Assembly: GCA_963921935.1 (NCBI GenBank)
Contig: OY998178.1
Coordinates: 44,260,951-44,324,950 of the forward strand
Direction: 5' to 3'
DNA length: 64,000 nt
DNA from: Galeruca laticollis
Lineage: Eukaryota; Arthropoda; Insecta; Coleoptera; Chrysomelidae
Positions 34,737 through 44,876 of this stretch are shown here, in pieces; positions within the stretch are counted from its first letter, which is position 1; the number at the start of each line of letters is the position of its first letter. The notes beneath the pieces are model-generated. The model saw nothing but the letters and a program-made list of their open reading frames with translations. It was not told where the DNA came from and did not search any database. A program made the translations under genes and the position numbers.

Positions 34737-34975
34737 ATGAAATTGACTGTCTCGACCCTTACTTCGTGGAATATGCTCATATTAGTGTTTTTAAATGAAA
34801 CTCACGGTCTCTAGTTAATTCCACAATATAATGAAGGTTATTGAAAATTCTAAAAAATTGACAATTGTTTCGATAAATCAATATCGAAACAATTGTCCAT
34901 TTTTAGAATTTTTCAATAACTTTTATTATATTGTGGAATTAACTAGAGACCGTGAGTTTCATTTAAAAATACTAA
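34737..34975. mobile_element. 239-bp Penelope foldback insertion with perfect 13-bp target duplication
   Basis: TAATTTGAGTTTA at 34724-34736 recurs exactly at 34976-34988. Between them is a hairpin whose arms (about 95 bp each) are inverted copies of the Penelope terminal sequence, joined by a short spacer at CGATAAATCAATATCG. As in the 32055-34337 copy, only the left side carries the ACTGTCTCGACCC terminal extension. There is no coding content. Confidence 0.9.
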
Positions 34976-35204
34976 TAATTTGAGTTTATTCAAAATCTCG
35001 AAGTTTTGTTTTCATTTGTCTTTTCTTTTTATCCTAAAACTTTACATTTTGGACGATCATGGACCATGGTTTGCCCTTCCCCTGATATAAATCCTGGCCA
35101 CGCCCTTGTCGTTTAGTCCGAGAAAACATGACATTCTTTCTTAAAAGATCTCTCAATAGTGATGAAATACTTGACAAATTAGGAATGAAGCTATAAATAA
35201 TTTA

Positions 35205-36092
35205 TTCAACTAACTATACTTTGAAGCTCCTTTTTATTTGTTCGATTTTTTAAGTTCTGAATAGCTGCAACTTTTTCATTATCTTCACCAAATATGTTTC
35301 CTAAATACCTAACTTCATTAACTCAATACTGTACCTTTTTTTCATTATGCTTCACATTTAGCTGTTTTGCTCTATCCACAACTCTAATTAGATTAACATC
35401 ATGTTGGTCTAATGTTTCGCTATAAACTAGTAAATCATCGAAATATACTAAACATCCCAGTAAATCCCCAAAATTATCTTGATTTAATTTTAAAAGAATT
35501 CTGGAGCACAATTGGTAATCTATTAAATTTATAAGCCCTAAAAATCGCCCCAAAAGCACATAATGATTCCTCATTAAGCTTTATTTGGTAAAAACCATCC
35601 TTATAATCTAATACAGTGAAGTAATATTGATTTTTTTAATTTAATTCTTATTTCTTCTATTGTTGGTATTACACAAAATTCCCTTTCTAATGAATTGTTT
35701 AAATCCTTAGGATCCAAACATAATCTCAATTATTTGACATTTTTTCCACAATTACCGGATTGCGCAACCATTCTGTAGAACCATCACAAGGAGATAAAAT
35801 ACCTTTGTTTAACTAAATCAACCAGTTTCATCTTTAACCGACTCTGTATTGTCAACGGTACCCAACGAAGTGGTCTAGCAACTGGCCCCGCTTAAGCACA
35901 CATTTCTTTTGAAATTTCCCCAATCCAGTAGTTACATAATAATTATTGCTTTTAATAAAATTGTTTTTTGTATCGCAAACCAAGCAGCTATTCACTTTTG
36001 GTAAGATTTGTAAATCCATACATGATGGAAGACCTAAAATTCTCCATAAGCCTCTAAAACTATCTTACTTTTCTCAATCTCTCCAGTTTTTG
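35205..36092 (-). pseudogene. Gypsy copy B, reverse transcriptase part
   Basis: Minus-strand RT in pieces: LDPKDLNNSLEREFCVIPTI (about 35710), then an open frame at 35323-35574 ending in YFDDLLVYSETLDQHD with the active site intact, then RYLGNIF and a stop-broken tail to about 35205. Many frameshifts. It is the downstream part of the same element whose gag and protease lie at 40277-43556. The gap between is explained by insertion of Gypsy A2. RNase H and integrase are missing to the left. Confidence 0.75.
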
Positions 36093-36096
36093 ATAT

Positions 36097-36569
36097 TGTT
36101 ACGAAACAGCACACTGATATAGTCCCTAAATCCGACTCTGTCTACGCCAGGTAGAAAAGTTTAAATTATGGCGGACGCGCAGAGATTTCTTAGAATTGTT
36201 TACGATTGTGACTATCATACCTAGACATTGTTTTTGTGACCAGTCTTATCTAGAAAATGCCAGAAAGCCAATTGTTTTCATGTAAGCCGCAATCTAGAAT
36301 TATCTAGTGAAAAAGGCACTAATATATAAGGGACCGACCAGGAAGAGTTCGTTTAGTTGATAAAGTGATCCCGACAAATGAACAAGAATACACCGAAATA
36401 GCGAACAGTGAAGTGTTGATATAAATTAATAATTACGTTTGTGTGCATATAAATGAAGTGTTAGTGAGTAGTTTAGTGTTCAAATAAATTAAGTAAGTAA
36501 GTGAGCCCACCGAGTGTTTAAAGTTGATCCCACCCGTTTACTGTTTGAATAAATTAGAAAAACATTACA
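36097..36569 (+). repeat. 5' LTR of Gypsy A2
   Basis: Begins TGTTACGAA and ends AACATTACA, the same ends as the A1 LTRs. The 3' third is clearly homologous to A1 (CCGAGTGTTTAAA, TATCCCACCCGTTTA), while the upstream part is diverged. The primer-site region after it is shortened and damaged relative to A1. Confidence 0.8.
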
Positions 36570-36606
36570 TTAGTGTGGGATAATATAAATAAATATCTAC
36601 GTAAAA

Positions 36607-37855
36607 ATGGCCAAAAGACTAAGGGACTTGAAAGTGACTGAGTTAAGAGCAGAATTGGAAGATTGTGAGTTGGAAACATCCGGTATGAAAAGTGAATTAG
36701 TAGAAAGACTTAAATTGGCACTGAAAATGACGGCTTTGATCCAGAAACAGTTTTATTTAATGACGAGGCTTCCACCTTAATCTCGTCAATTTCTGCTGAT
36801 ATTTCTGCCATGGAAGAGAAAACGTCTGCTTTGATGAACGATATATCTGCCGATATCTTATTAATGAGAAACGACATTGCTGCTGACGTTGAAATCATTT
36901 AAAATCGAGAATAAGATGTCAACGATGGACGAAAAACCCGAGAATAAAATGTCAACGATGGACGAGAAAATCGAGAATAAGATGACAACGATGGACGAGA
37001 AGAATGAGAATAAGATGACAACGATGGACGAGAAAATCAAGGAGTTAGAAAAAAAGTTGACAGATATAAGAACTCAAGACACGCCAGCGGAAAAAAAGAA
37101 GCCCGAGCAAACGAAACCTTGCAAGACAGAAACACACCCTAAATTAGAAGACATTGGCAGTTTTACCCGAGTCAAGGCCCCAAAGTTCGATGGAAAAATG
37201 TCGGACCAATTATGTGTTTGAAGCAGCCGCTAGAGTGAATAATTGGTCCAATAAGCAGAAGGCAGTGAACTTAACAATCGCGCTCCGCGGAGATGCCTTA
37301 GATGTACTTCAGACGATACCTTTGAAAGAAACGGATGACTTCGAGCAGCTGAAGAAGAGATTGAACATGCGATATGGTCATGAACATCTAGAATATTTGT
37401 ACCAATCTCAGCTGAAGAACCGAAGACAGAAGCGTGATGAATCCCTTCAAGAATATGAAGTGGACATTGCCGGACTAGTTCGATTTGCTTATGCATCAGC
37501 ACCAGAGAACATGATGGAATGTCTGGGCATCCAGGCCTTTATTGATGGCTTACGTGACCCCGATATGCAGAGGACGCGTCGTTTAGCCCATCCGAAAACA
37601 TTAGTCGACACATTGGCAGCAGCTCTTGAATATGAAGCAGCAACGAAGGCTTCGGGATATAACAAAATTAGGACCATCCAAGAACAAGGTGTCGAAGACA
37701 GATTTGACCAGTTCGTCAGTTTAATAAAAAGTATGATGGACAAGAAGCCGAGAAAGATCAGATGCTGGAATTGTGGTGAGCTAGGGCGTGTACGTAGTTC
37801 GTGTAAGCGCTCCAAGACTCCTGCAAACCAAGAACCCCAGTCACAGGAAAACTAG
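36607..37855 (+). pseudogene. Gypsy A2 Gag with N-terminal SAP domain
   Basis: From the ATG at 36607: SAP motif LRDLKVTELRAELEDCELE, lost after about 37 codons by a 1-nt deletion relative to A1 (near 36723). A repeated coiled-coil-like stretch follows (ENKMSTMDEK units, 36900-37050). The Gag core, in the frame of 37154-37855, contains ALRGDALDVLQTIP, MRYGHEHLEYLY and PENMMECLGIQAFIDGL. A single knuckle reads CWNCGELGRVRSSC, with Arg where the zinc-binding His should be. SAP domains bind AT-rich DNA or chromatin. Confidence 0.8.
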
Positions 37856-38637
37856 AGCTGGTCAGCTACGAGGGGGCAGCACCGACCCATGATCGTTCCA
37901 AAGACCCTCTCATACTGATAGCTTCGCTCAGATGTCGCAGCGACAGTGTATATGTAGCTGGCGAAGTGAATGGCAAGAGATATACTCTGCTAGTAGACAC
38001 TGGGTCAACTAGAACCATTATACGACCAGAAATAATAAACTCCAAGTAGAAGCTTTTACCAACGAGACTGCGACTGCGGACCGCCACAGGTGAGAGTGCC
38101 AACGTTCACAATGAGACACGAATCCAATTGGGAATTGGCGCAGAAAAGTTCACGCATACGGTAATCGTAGCTAACACTGAAGAAGACGTGATTCTGGGAA
38201 TGTACGTAATGAATGTACATGGTTTCCAATTAGACTTCAGAAAAAGAACCATTAATGTGGGTTCCAAGGAGGTATTCCTTCAACCACATGAAGGCAGCGC
38301 GGTGTTGGCAGCTGTACAGGAAGATACCGTTCTACCTGCACGAAGCGGAGCCATGATAGTAGCACGGCTACAGGAAATTATGAAGGAAGGTACACCGGTT
38401 TTGATGGAGCCAAGGAACCACAACGAAGAGGTTGGAAAAAGAGTACTAATTGGAAAAGGATTGGTTACGTCGGCGAAGGAGAACCCTGTACGATTGATAA
38501 ACGTGAACGATTACCCAATTACCGTCAAGAATGAAACCAAGATTGGATCCTGCGTACCAGTGACGTCTATAGTTCGTCAAACAACGACCACTGACAATTC
38601 TAATGCCAGATTCGAAAAAATGTTATCATCGGGCTGA
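37856..38637 (+). pseudogene. Gypsy A2 aspartic protease and spacer
   Basis: The frame carrying the protease active-site turn LLVDTGSTRTIIRPE (Asp codon at 37996) has one TAG near 38047 and then continues open from 38128 with ANTEEDVILGMYVM (the ILGxD-like strand, Met replacing Asp) and FQLDFRKRTINV. It ends by frameshift into RT near 38625. Gypsy proteases are homodimers that cut Gag-Pol. This part is absent from copy A1, so A2 is the only record of it in the window. Confidence 0.75.
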
Positions 38638-40194
38638 AAAAAAGAGAATGAGAGAATTTCTCTCGCAGTATCGAGACTTATTCGCACTGAAAGGAGGTAA
38701 GACTGGTAGAACATCAGCCATCAATCACAAAATCGATACTGGTAATGCTAAGCGAATTAGACAATCAGCTCGAAGACTTCCACGAGCGAAGAGAGAGGAA
38801 GCTGGAAAAATAATTCGAGAGATGGCAGAAGAAAAAGTAATAGAACCATCTACTAGTCCATGGGTGTCTCCAGTAGTGCTCGTCAAGAAAAAGGATGGAA
38901 CTACGAGATTCTGCGTGGATTATCGCCAGCTTAACAACGTGACGAAGAATGACAGCTATCCTCTGCCTCGAATTGACGATACTCTAGATACTTGGCAGCA
39001 AACTGTTTTCCACCTTGGACCTGAAGTCTGGTTATTGACAAGTGGAAATGGACCCAGAAGACAAAGAGAAGACTGCTTTTACTACCGGATCTGGGCCATG
39101 GCAATTCAACGTCATGCCATTCGGGCTCTGTCATGCGCCTGCGACATTTGAAAGACTCATGGAAAATGTCTTGAGAGGGTTGTCTTGGAAGACATGCCTG
39201 GTCTATTTGCACGACATCGTACTGGGGAAGACATTTGACGAACACTTGAAGAATTTGGAAGACGTATTCAAACGACTTCAAGCTGCCCAGCTCATGTTAA
39301 ATCCGAAGAAATGTCAGCTGTTCCAAAACCGGGTCAACTATCTAGGTCATATAGTGAGCAATGAAGGAGTGGCGGTGGATCGAGAGAAAATTGCTTCCAT
39401 TTAGCAATGGCCGCAACCAACCGACAAACACCAAATTTGGAGTTTCCTTGGACTTTGCACATATTATAGAAGATTCATCAGGAAGTTTGGAGATATTGCC
39501 AAGCCTCTAACTCGACTTACAGAAGAAGCAAGAGCTTTCCAATGGGACGAAGCTTGTCAAACGGCTTTTAATACCTTGAAGAAGCATTCAACCACGGCGC
39601 CGATATTGGGATAACCTTTACCAGGGGAAGAATTAATTCTTGACACTGACGCAAGCAAAGTAGGAATTGGTGGAGTGCTCTCACAGATCCAAGGTGGGCT
39701 GTTTCAGTAAAGTCCTCTCCAAACCAAAACGAAACTACTGCGTCACAAAAAGAGAACTTTTGGCGGTAGTGAAGTCCGTGGAACACTTTTACCAGTATCT
39801 CTATGGTGAGAAGTTTTTGATCCGGACTGATCATGCAGCACTCAAGTGGTTGATGCAGTTCAAGAATCCCGAGGGCCAGATCGCTAGATGCATTGAACGA
39901 CTTCAAGAGTACGATTTCAACATCGAACATCGAGCTGGTGTGAGACACCGAGATGCCGACTCCCTGTCCAGACGGCCGTGCCCAACAGACTGCACCCACT
40001 GTAACAATGCGGAATCTAGGGAAGCTGCAGTTTCAAGAACTACTGTAGTCAATGAAGAATGGTCACCCACCAGGATCAGAGAAGATCAGGAGAATGATCC
40101 TCACCTGAAGATGATCCGGCAATGTAAGGAAGAAAATCGGCGACCTACCTGGCAAGAAGTGTCAAGATTTTCACCGAAACTCGTGCTTAAATAA
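38603..40194 (+). pseudogene. Gypsy A2 reverse transcriptase and RNase H
   Basis: Three open pieces. 38603-39151: YRDLFALKGGKTGRTSAINH, then SPWVSPVVLVKKKDG and FCVDYRQLNNVTK (RT fingers). 39042-39404: PWQFNVMPFGLCHAPATFE and an active-site strand VYLHDIVLG, with His for the first Asp of YxDD. 39405-40194: ILDTDASKVGIGGVL (RNase H start), then in a new frame TKRELLAVVKSVEHFYQYLYG, FLIRTDHAALKWL and the RNase H end HRDADSLSRRPCP. The tail PTWQEVSRFSPKL is where integrase would start, and there it meets LTR sequence. Frameshifts near 39000 and 39690 and a stop at 39402-39404 inactivate it. Confidence 0.85.
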
Positions 40195-40272
40195 ATTGAG
40201 TAAGTGAACCCACCGAGTGTTTAAAGTTTATCCCACCCGTTTACTGTTTCAATAAATTAGAAAAACATTACA
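40181..40272 (+). repeat. truncated 3' LTR of Gypsy A2
   Basis: Matches the last ~92 bp of the 36097-36569 LTR (AAATAAATT, CCACCGAGTGTTTAAAG, ending AACATTACA). Coding sequence joins it directly, marking the deletion junction. Confidence 0.8.
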
Positions 40273-40276
40273 ATAT

Positions 40277-41028
40277 TTCATCTGACAATATCTAAAACTA
40301 TCTAACTTTTCTCAATCTCTTCATTTTACGATATTTTATCTGACAATGTTTTGGGTGAAATGTTAACCTGAGACCCTGTACCTACTTTAAAGTTAATACT
40401 CGCACCTCCTACCTGAATCTTTTCAACCCACACTTTACCATCCCTTATCTCATTTACAGATATAGTTGATACCACAAACTCGTCTTCCGGACAATACTAA
40501 TTTATGCTGTCATCAAACTCTTGCAAATTACTTGCCGAGACATGCCTGTAGTAACACATTTTATTGAGATGCCCATATCGACCACATATTCTGCAACGTT
40601 TTCCATAAGCTATACATTGTCTTAGCCCATGTCTAGTTCCACAGCTTCTACAATCAAGTAACTCTTGTTTATCATCGTTACTCTTGTTGGATTTCTGTGA
40701 AAACTATTGCTTGTTATCGTTGAACCTCTTATTTACATTTTTGCTGTATTTAACAGCGTCAACTTTGTTAGAAATTTGTTGGTCTACCGCTTTTGTGCTG
40801 TTTTAGCTAATTCATGCGTTCTGCAGATGTCCTCGGCATCCTTCAATGTTAGTTTGTATTGATTAAACAATTTTTCACGTACCCCCTTACTGCTTATTCC
40901 CATTACTATTCTGTCTCGAATAGTTTTATGTAGCTCAGTGCCAAATTCACAAGTTTGAGTTAATCTTCTCAGATCCATAAAGAAATAACGAAATGACTCT
41001 TCTCCTTCTTGGCTTCTCATATAAAAAT
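40277..41028 (-). pseudogene. Gypsy copy B, Gag C-terminal half and protease start
   Basis: Minus strand. MRSQEGEESFRYFFMDLRRL, then RDRIVMGISSKGVREKLF and a Gag tail to 40784. After a frameshift come two zinc knuckles, CRSCGTRHGLRQC (one residue short of canonical) and CRICGRYGHLNKMC (canonical CX2CX4HX4C). The protease start INFKVGTGSQVNISP has Gly where the catalytic Asp of DTGS is expected. It continues the Gag interrupted by the LINE at 41031 and runs into the A2 insertion at 40273. Confidence 0.8.
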
Positions 41029-41030
41029 CA

Positions 41031-43231
41031 TTTCATCCCTTCAAATCTCCCGGTGAGGATGGCATCTTTCCAGCTCTGCTACAAAACGGACTGGAATTAC
41101 TTATACCCATCCTCATTAAACTGTATAGAGCTAGTCTGGCGTGGAATTATATACCACCCAGTTGGTTGGCGGCTAGGGTAGTATATATACCGGAAGTGGG
41201 CCGCACAGACCCACACCCTAAATCGGTCAGACCAATTAGCCTATCATCTTTCCTGCTTAAAGGACTGCCATATCAGCCAGGTAGCTTTATTCAGCTCCCC
41301 CCTGAGCATCCAACAGTACGCTTCTCAAACAGGCAAATCAACAGATTTAGCATTACATAACCTTGTTGGGAAAATTACACAATCCCTTATCAATAAGGAG
41401 ATTGCGGTGGCCATTTTTCTCGACATCGAAGGAGCAATCGACAATGCACTACCGGCCGCCATTGGTTCAGCTTTGACTTAAAAGGGCATTAACCCATCGA
41501 TTACCGGCTGGATATATGTTATGCTCACTAATAGAACAGCCACTAAATCTATTCAAGATGAGGCCATTAGCTTTAAGGTTTCCAGGGGCTGGCCGCAGGG
41601 TGGAGGGTTATCCCCCCTATTGTGGTCACTCCTGATGGATGACTTGCTTGGTACTCTCGCAGGAAGAGGAGTAGAACTGCAAGCGTATGCAGACGACCTT
41701 GTCATTCTGGCAAGAACCGAGTCAGGACGGGTTGCACATAATACCCTCCAAAGGACTTTGGACGATGTCTACAGTTGGTGCCAGAGGGATGAGATGTCTG
41801 TTAACCCTGGTAAAACTGTAATAGTTCCCTTTACTAGGAGAAGGAATTTGGCTGATCTTCCGCCACTTTCCTATAATGGTGAGGTTATCCCATTTGCAGC
41901 GGAAGTAAAATATTTGGGGTTCATCCTAGATAAAAAACTTACTTGGAACGCTCACTTGGAAAAAGTTATCCATAAGGCCAGACTATCCTTGTGGACATGT
42001 CGCAGGATCTGTGGAAAATCTTGGGGCTTGGGTCCCAAACAAATCCGTTGGATATATGTGATGATTGTTAGACCAATGATCACATATGGAGCCATTGCTT
42101 GGTGGTCAAAAGCTTCAGAGAAAACGGCCCAAGCAAAGCTCTCTGGCATACAGAGGCAGGCTAGTTTGGTTATAACTGGTGCTATCAGCACCACACCGTC
42201 AGCAGCCATGAAAATCCTCCTGGACCTTCCTCTTCTCCATATACTTCTGGAAAAGGAGGCCAGATGGACAGCATATAGAATTGTGCATATTTCTAAATGC
42301 ACAAAACAGGCTTATACAGAGAAAAGCAGAATGCTAGCGGCCACCGAAAGTCTTAGTTTTCTGGGAATGACCTCTGATATAATGCCCCTCCGCGAAGATG
42401 AACTCTCAAGAGCAGCCATCTGTTGGTACACTGATGGATCAAAGACACCCTCAGGCTCTGGTGCGGGTGTATACAGGCGAAGACCTAGGGCATAAATCTC
42501 AACCACTCTGGGATCCTATACAACCGTATTTCAGGTGGAAATGTATGCCATTGCTTCATGTGTGGAAAGTTTGGGGAAATCCAACCACACACACAGATCA
42601 ATAAAAAATTTCACGGACAGCCATGCGGCCTTGAAAGCACTTAGCTCGTACCGTGTAATGTCGGAATTGGTTCTAGACTGCCAAAAAGACTCGCCTCTAT
42701 AGGAGAACCCAACAGGGTATCACTGGTTTGGATCCCTGGCCACTCTGGTATGGATGACCAAACAAGCACTAAATACCTGGAGTGCAAGAAGAGTTTTAGA
42801 CTTCTGGCATAATATACCAGGATTGGTTCATTCAAATGCCTTAATACATCCTTCGAATAATGTATCCAAACAAATGTTAGGCTATAATAGACACGATCTA
42901 CGGTGCCTAACAGTCCTTCTAACATTCCACTGTCGTTTGAATAATCATATGCTGAAACTTGGACTGTCGGACAATCCGATTTGCCGTCTTTGTTTGGAAG
43001 ATGATGAAACAGCAGAGCATATAATTTGTACCTGCCCCGCCGCGGCTCGAGTCAGGTATCTGATGTTTGGCAGGGCCACTCTCTTGACCTCGGACCTAAA
43101 ATATCATTCACTGAACAAATTAATCGGCTTCGTTTGGTAAAATTTTAATAGGTATGAGCCACAATAGACTCTTACGAGTCGGAGTGGAGGGCCTTATTGA
43201 CCCACTCATTATAAAACTAACCTAACCGAAC
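41031..43231 (+). mobile_element. 5'-truncated LOA/R1-group LINE inserted in Gypsy B gag
   Basis: Flanked by a diverged 13-bp duplication, CTCATATAAAAAT (41016-41028) and CTCATAGAAAATG (43232-43244). Gypsy B gag continues on both sides. It starts inside the RT fingers and ends with ACTAACCTAACCGAAC without a poly-A tract. Confidence 0.75.
41060..43140 (+). pseudogene. LOA/R1-group LINE ORF2: RT, RNase H, C-terminal CCHC
   Basis: RT fingers in two frames (41060-41520, AARVVYIPEVGRTDPHPKSVRPISLSSFLL), then an open frame at 41521-42495 with GWPQGGGLSPLLWSLLMDDL, an intact active site LQAYADDLVIL, thumb VKYLGFILDKKLTWN and connection MITYGAIAWW, leading into RNase H (CWYTDGSKTPSGSGAG). A frameshift near 42480 follows, then FQVEMYAIASC and TDSHAALKAL (RNase H Glu and Asp), a stop near 42702, and finally 42754-43140 with a CX2C...HX4C motif (CRLCLEDDETAEHIICTC). 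The catalytic residues survive, so inactivation is fairly recent. Confidence 0.85.
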
Positions 43232-43556
43232 CTCATAGAAAATGTAAATCTTTCATATATTTCATTTTTCTTTGGTATGCAGAAGGTTTCTAGTTCATTC
43301 AGAACTGCTAAATATAGCAGCTTTCTTGATCGTTTGTCAACTTTAGTGCATTAAATATATCGACCCCTTCTTGTTCTATCAAATTAAGCAATATAACAAC
43401 TTTTACCTTGTCCGGCATGCTATCCTTATCACTCGCCGTCATATAAATTTCGATTTTGCTCGATTTTTTTAAAATATTCGGCGACATTGCCTTCAAAACT
43501 CATCGGATTTGGTATTCTCACTTCAATTTTTTAGTACAGATTTATCGACTTTCATT
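43232..43556 (-). pseudogene. Gypsy copy B, Gag N-terminal part
   Basis: From an ATG near 43553 the minus strand reads MKVDKSVL, then after a frameshift IPNPM, a FKKSSKIEIYMTASDKDSM block, KVKVVILLNLIEQEGVDIF and ALKLTNDQESCY. This is the Gag matrix/capsid start of the copy whose remainder lies at 40277-41028. The LINE at 41031-43231 divides them, and the mariner at 43561 sits just upstream of the Gag start. Confidence 0.75.
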
Positions 43557-43560
43557 TGTA

Positions 43561-44874
43561 CGGTATCCGCCAAAATAAACAGTACCGAAACAGAGAGTGC
43601 TGTGGAGTTGTTTATGTAATATGGATTTGTCATATTTGACTTAATTGTCATTAGTTGATATATTAATAGTACGCTGCAGTTAAATTTGATTTAAAAATGG
43701 TTCTAACAACGGAAGAAGAAGTTTTTTTGGTAGGGCATTATTTACGTTCATACGGAAAAGGTCGTAATGATGGTCCAAGCTTAGAACAGGTGTCAATAAA
43801 ATATCAACAAAAATTTAATAAAGCAGCCCCTAGTAAAAGTGTCATGTTAGCTGTTGTTGAAAAATTTCGTCGCACTGGTAGTGTATTGTGTCAACGTAAA
43901 GGTTCTTCGGGTCGTCGAAAAACAGTATGCACTAACGAAAATGAAGAACGTGTTTTTAACCAAGTTGTGCAATCACCTCAAAGAAGTCTTGTAAGAACTG
44001 CATGTAAACTCAACATTAGTGAAACGTCTTTACGTCGCATGTTCAAATCAGTTGGTGGTTATCCATACCGTATTCAAGTTGGACAACGACTAAATGCTGC
44101 GGACAAACGTGCAAGAGAAATTTACTGTGGTCGCATGTTGAGTTTAATTTACGAAGATCCCGAATTTTTGAAAAACATATGGTTTTCAGACGAGAGTCAC
44201 GTTCATCTTAGCGGCTATATTAATCGACAAACAACCAGATTCCTTGGATTTGAACGTCCTGATGTCATTGTAGAGAAACCACTCCACAGTCTTCGAGTTA
44301 CCGTTTGGTGCGCGGTATCTGGTCATGGAATGATTGGTCCTTATTTCGTTGAAGATGATAATCAGAATCCACTTACTGTCAACCAAGAGCGTTATAGAGA
44401 GAAAATTATTATACCTTTTGTGAGAGATCTAAATAACTTTTGCCGTGCACGGAATCTACAGTTTCGCACACAATGGTTCCAATAAGATGGTGCAACGAGC
44501 CATACAGCTGTGCGCACCTTAGACTTACTCCGTCAGCATTTCGATAATAGAATAATTTCTCGGGGAACAGACTTCGAATATCCTTCTCATTCACCTGATC
44601 TGGCGCCACCTGACGCATACATTTGGGGCATGATGAAGGACAAAATATTTCACTCGGAAAATCCGCCGGCAAATATTGCCGAACTACGGGAAAGAATACA
44701 AAATATTTTTCGGCAGTTACATCAACCACTTTTTATAAATATGTTTATTGACTTACAAAATCGATATGAAGCTTGTTTGCGTCGAAATTGTGAACATTTT
44801 GAACACTTACATTACAGAAATTAAAAACTAATTTTTATTCTTATTTTCGGTACTGTTTATTGTGGGGGATACTG
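43561..44874 (+). mobile_element. DD41D mariner-type element, 1314 bp, with TIRs and TA duplication
   Basis: 30-bp inverted repeats at 43561-43590 and 44845-44874 match at 27 of 30 positions (shared core AATAAACAGTACCGAAA). TA dinucleotides at 43559-43560 and 44875-44876 fit the family's TA target duplication. A single transposase frame occupies most of the interior. It sits in the 5' region of Gypsy B. Confidence 0.9.
43697..44824 (+). pseudogene. DD41D mariner-type transposase with a single in-frame stop
   Basis: 375 codons in one frame. Two N-terminal helix-turn-helix blocks (residues about 25-60 and 95-120, LVRTACKLNISETSLRRMF), then the catalytic triad: Asp165 in IWFSDESHVHL, Asp264 in DGATSHTA and Asp306 in PDLAPPDAYIWG. 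The second and third are separated by 41 residues, the DD41D spacing, which differs from mariner DD34D and Tc1 DD34E. The only lesion I see is TAA at 44483-44485, directly before the DGATSHTA block, where relatives usually have Gln. Length and all catalytic residues are otherwise intact, so it is young. Confidence 0.9.
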
Positions 44875-44876
44875 TA

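Larger units (their letters stand above)
36097..40272 (+). mobile_element. Gypsy copy A2, 4176 bp, integrase deleted, inserted into Gypsy B
   Basis: A 4-bp duplication ATAT (36093-36096, 40273-40276) flanks the element. A full 5' LTR (36097-36569) is present, but only the last ~92 bp of the 3' LTR. Inside are a SAP/Gag region, protease, RT and RNase H with several frameshifts. The sequence jumps from the region just after RNase H directly into the LTR remnant, so integrase and everything downstream are missing. Flanking sequence on both sides is continuous Gypsy B. Confidence 0.85.

Noticed and set aside
43205..43231. True telomeric repeat
   Set aside because: Only about two degenerate CCTAA units, positioned exactly at a LINE 3' end.
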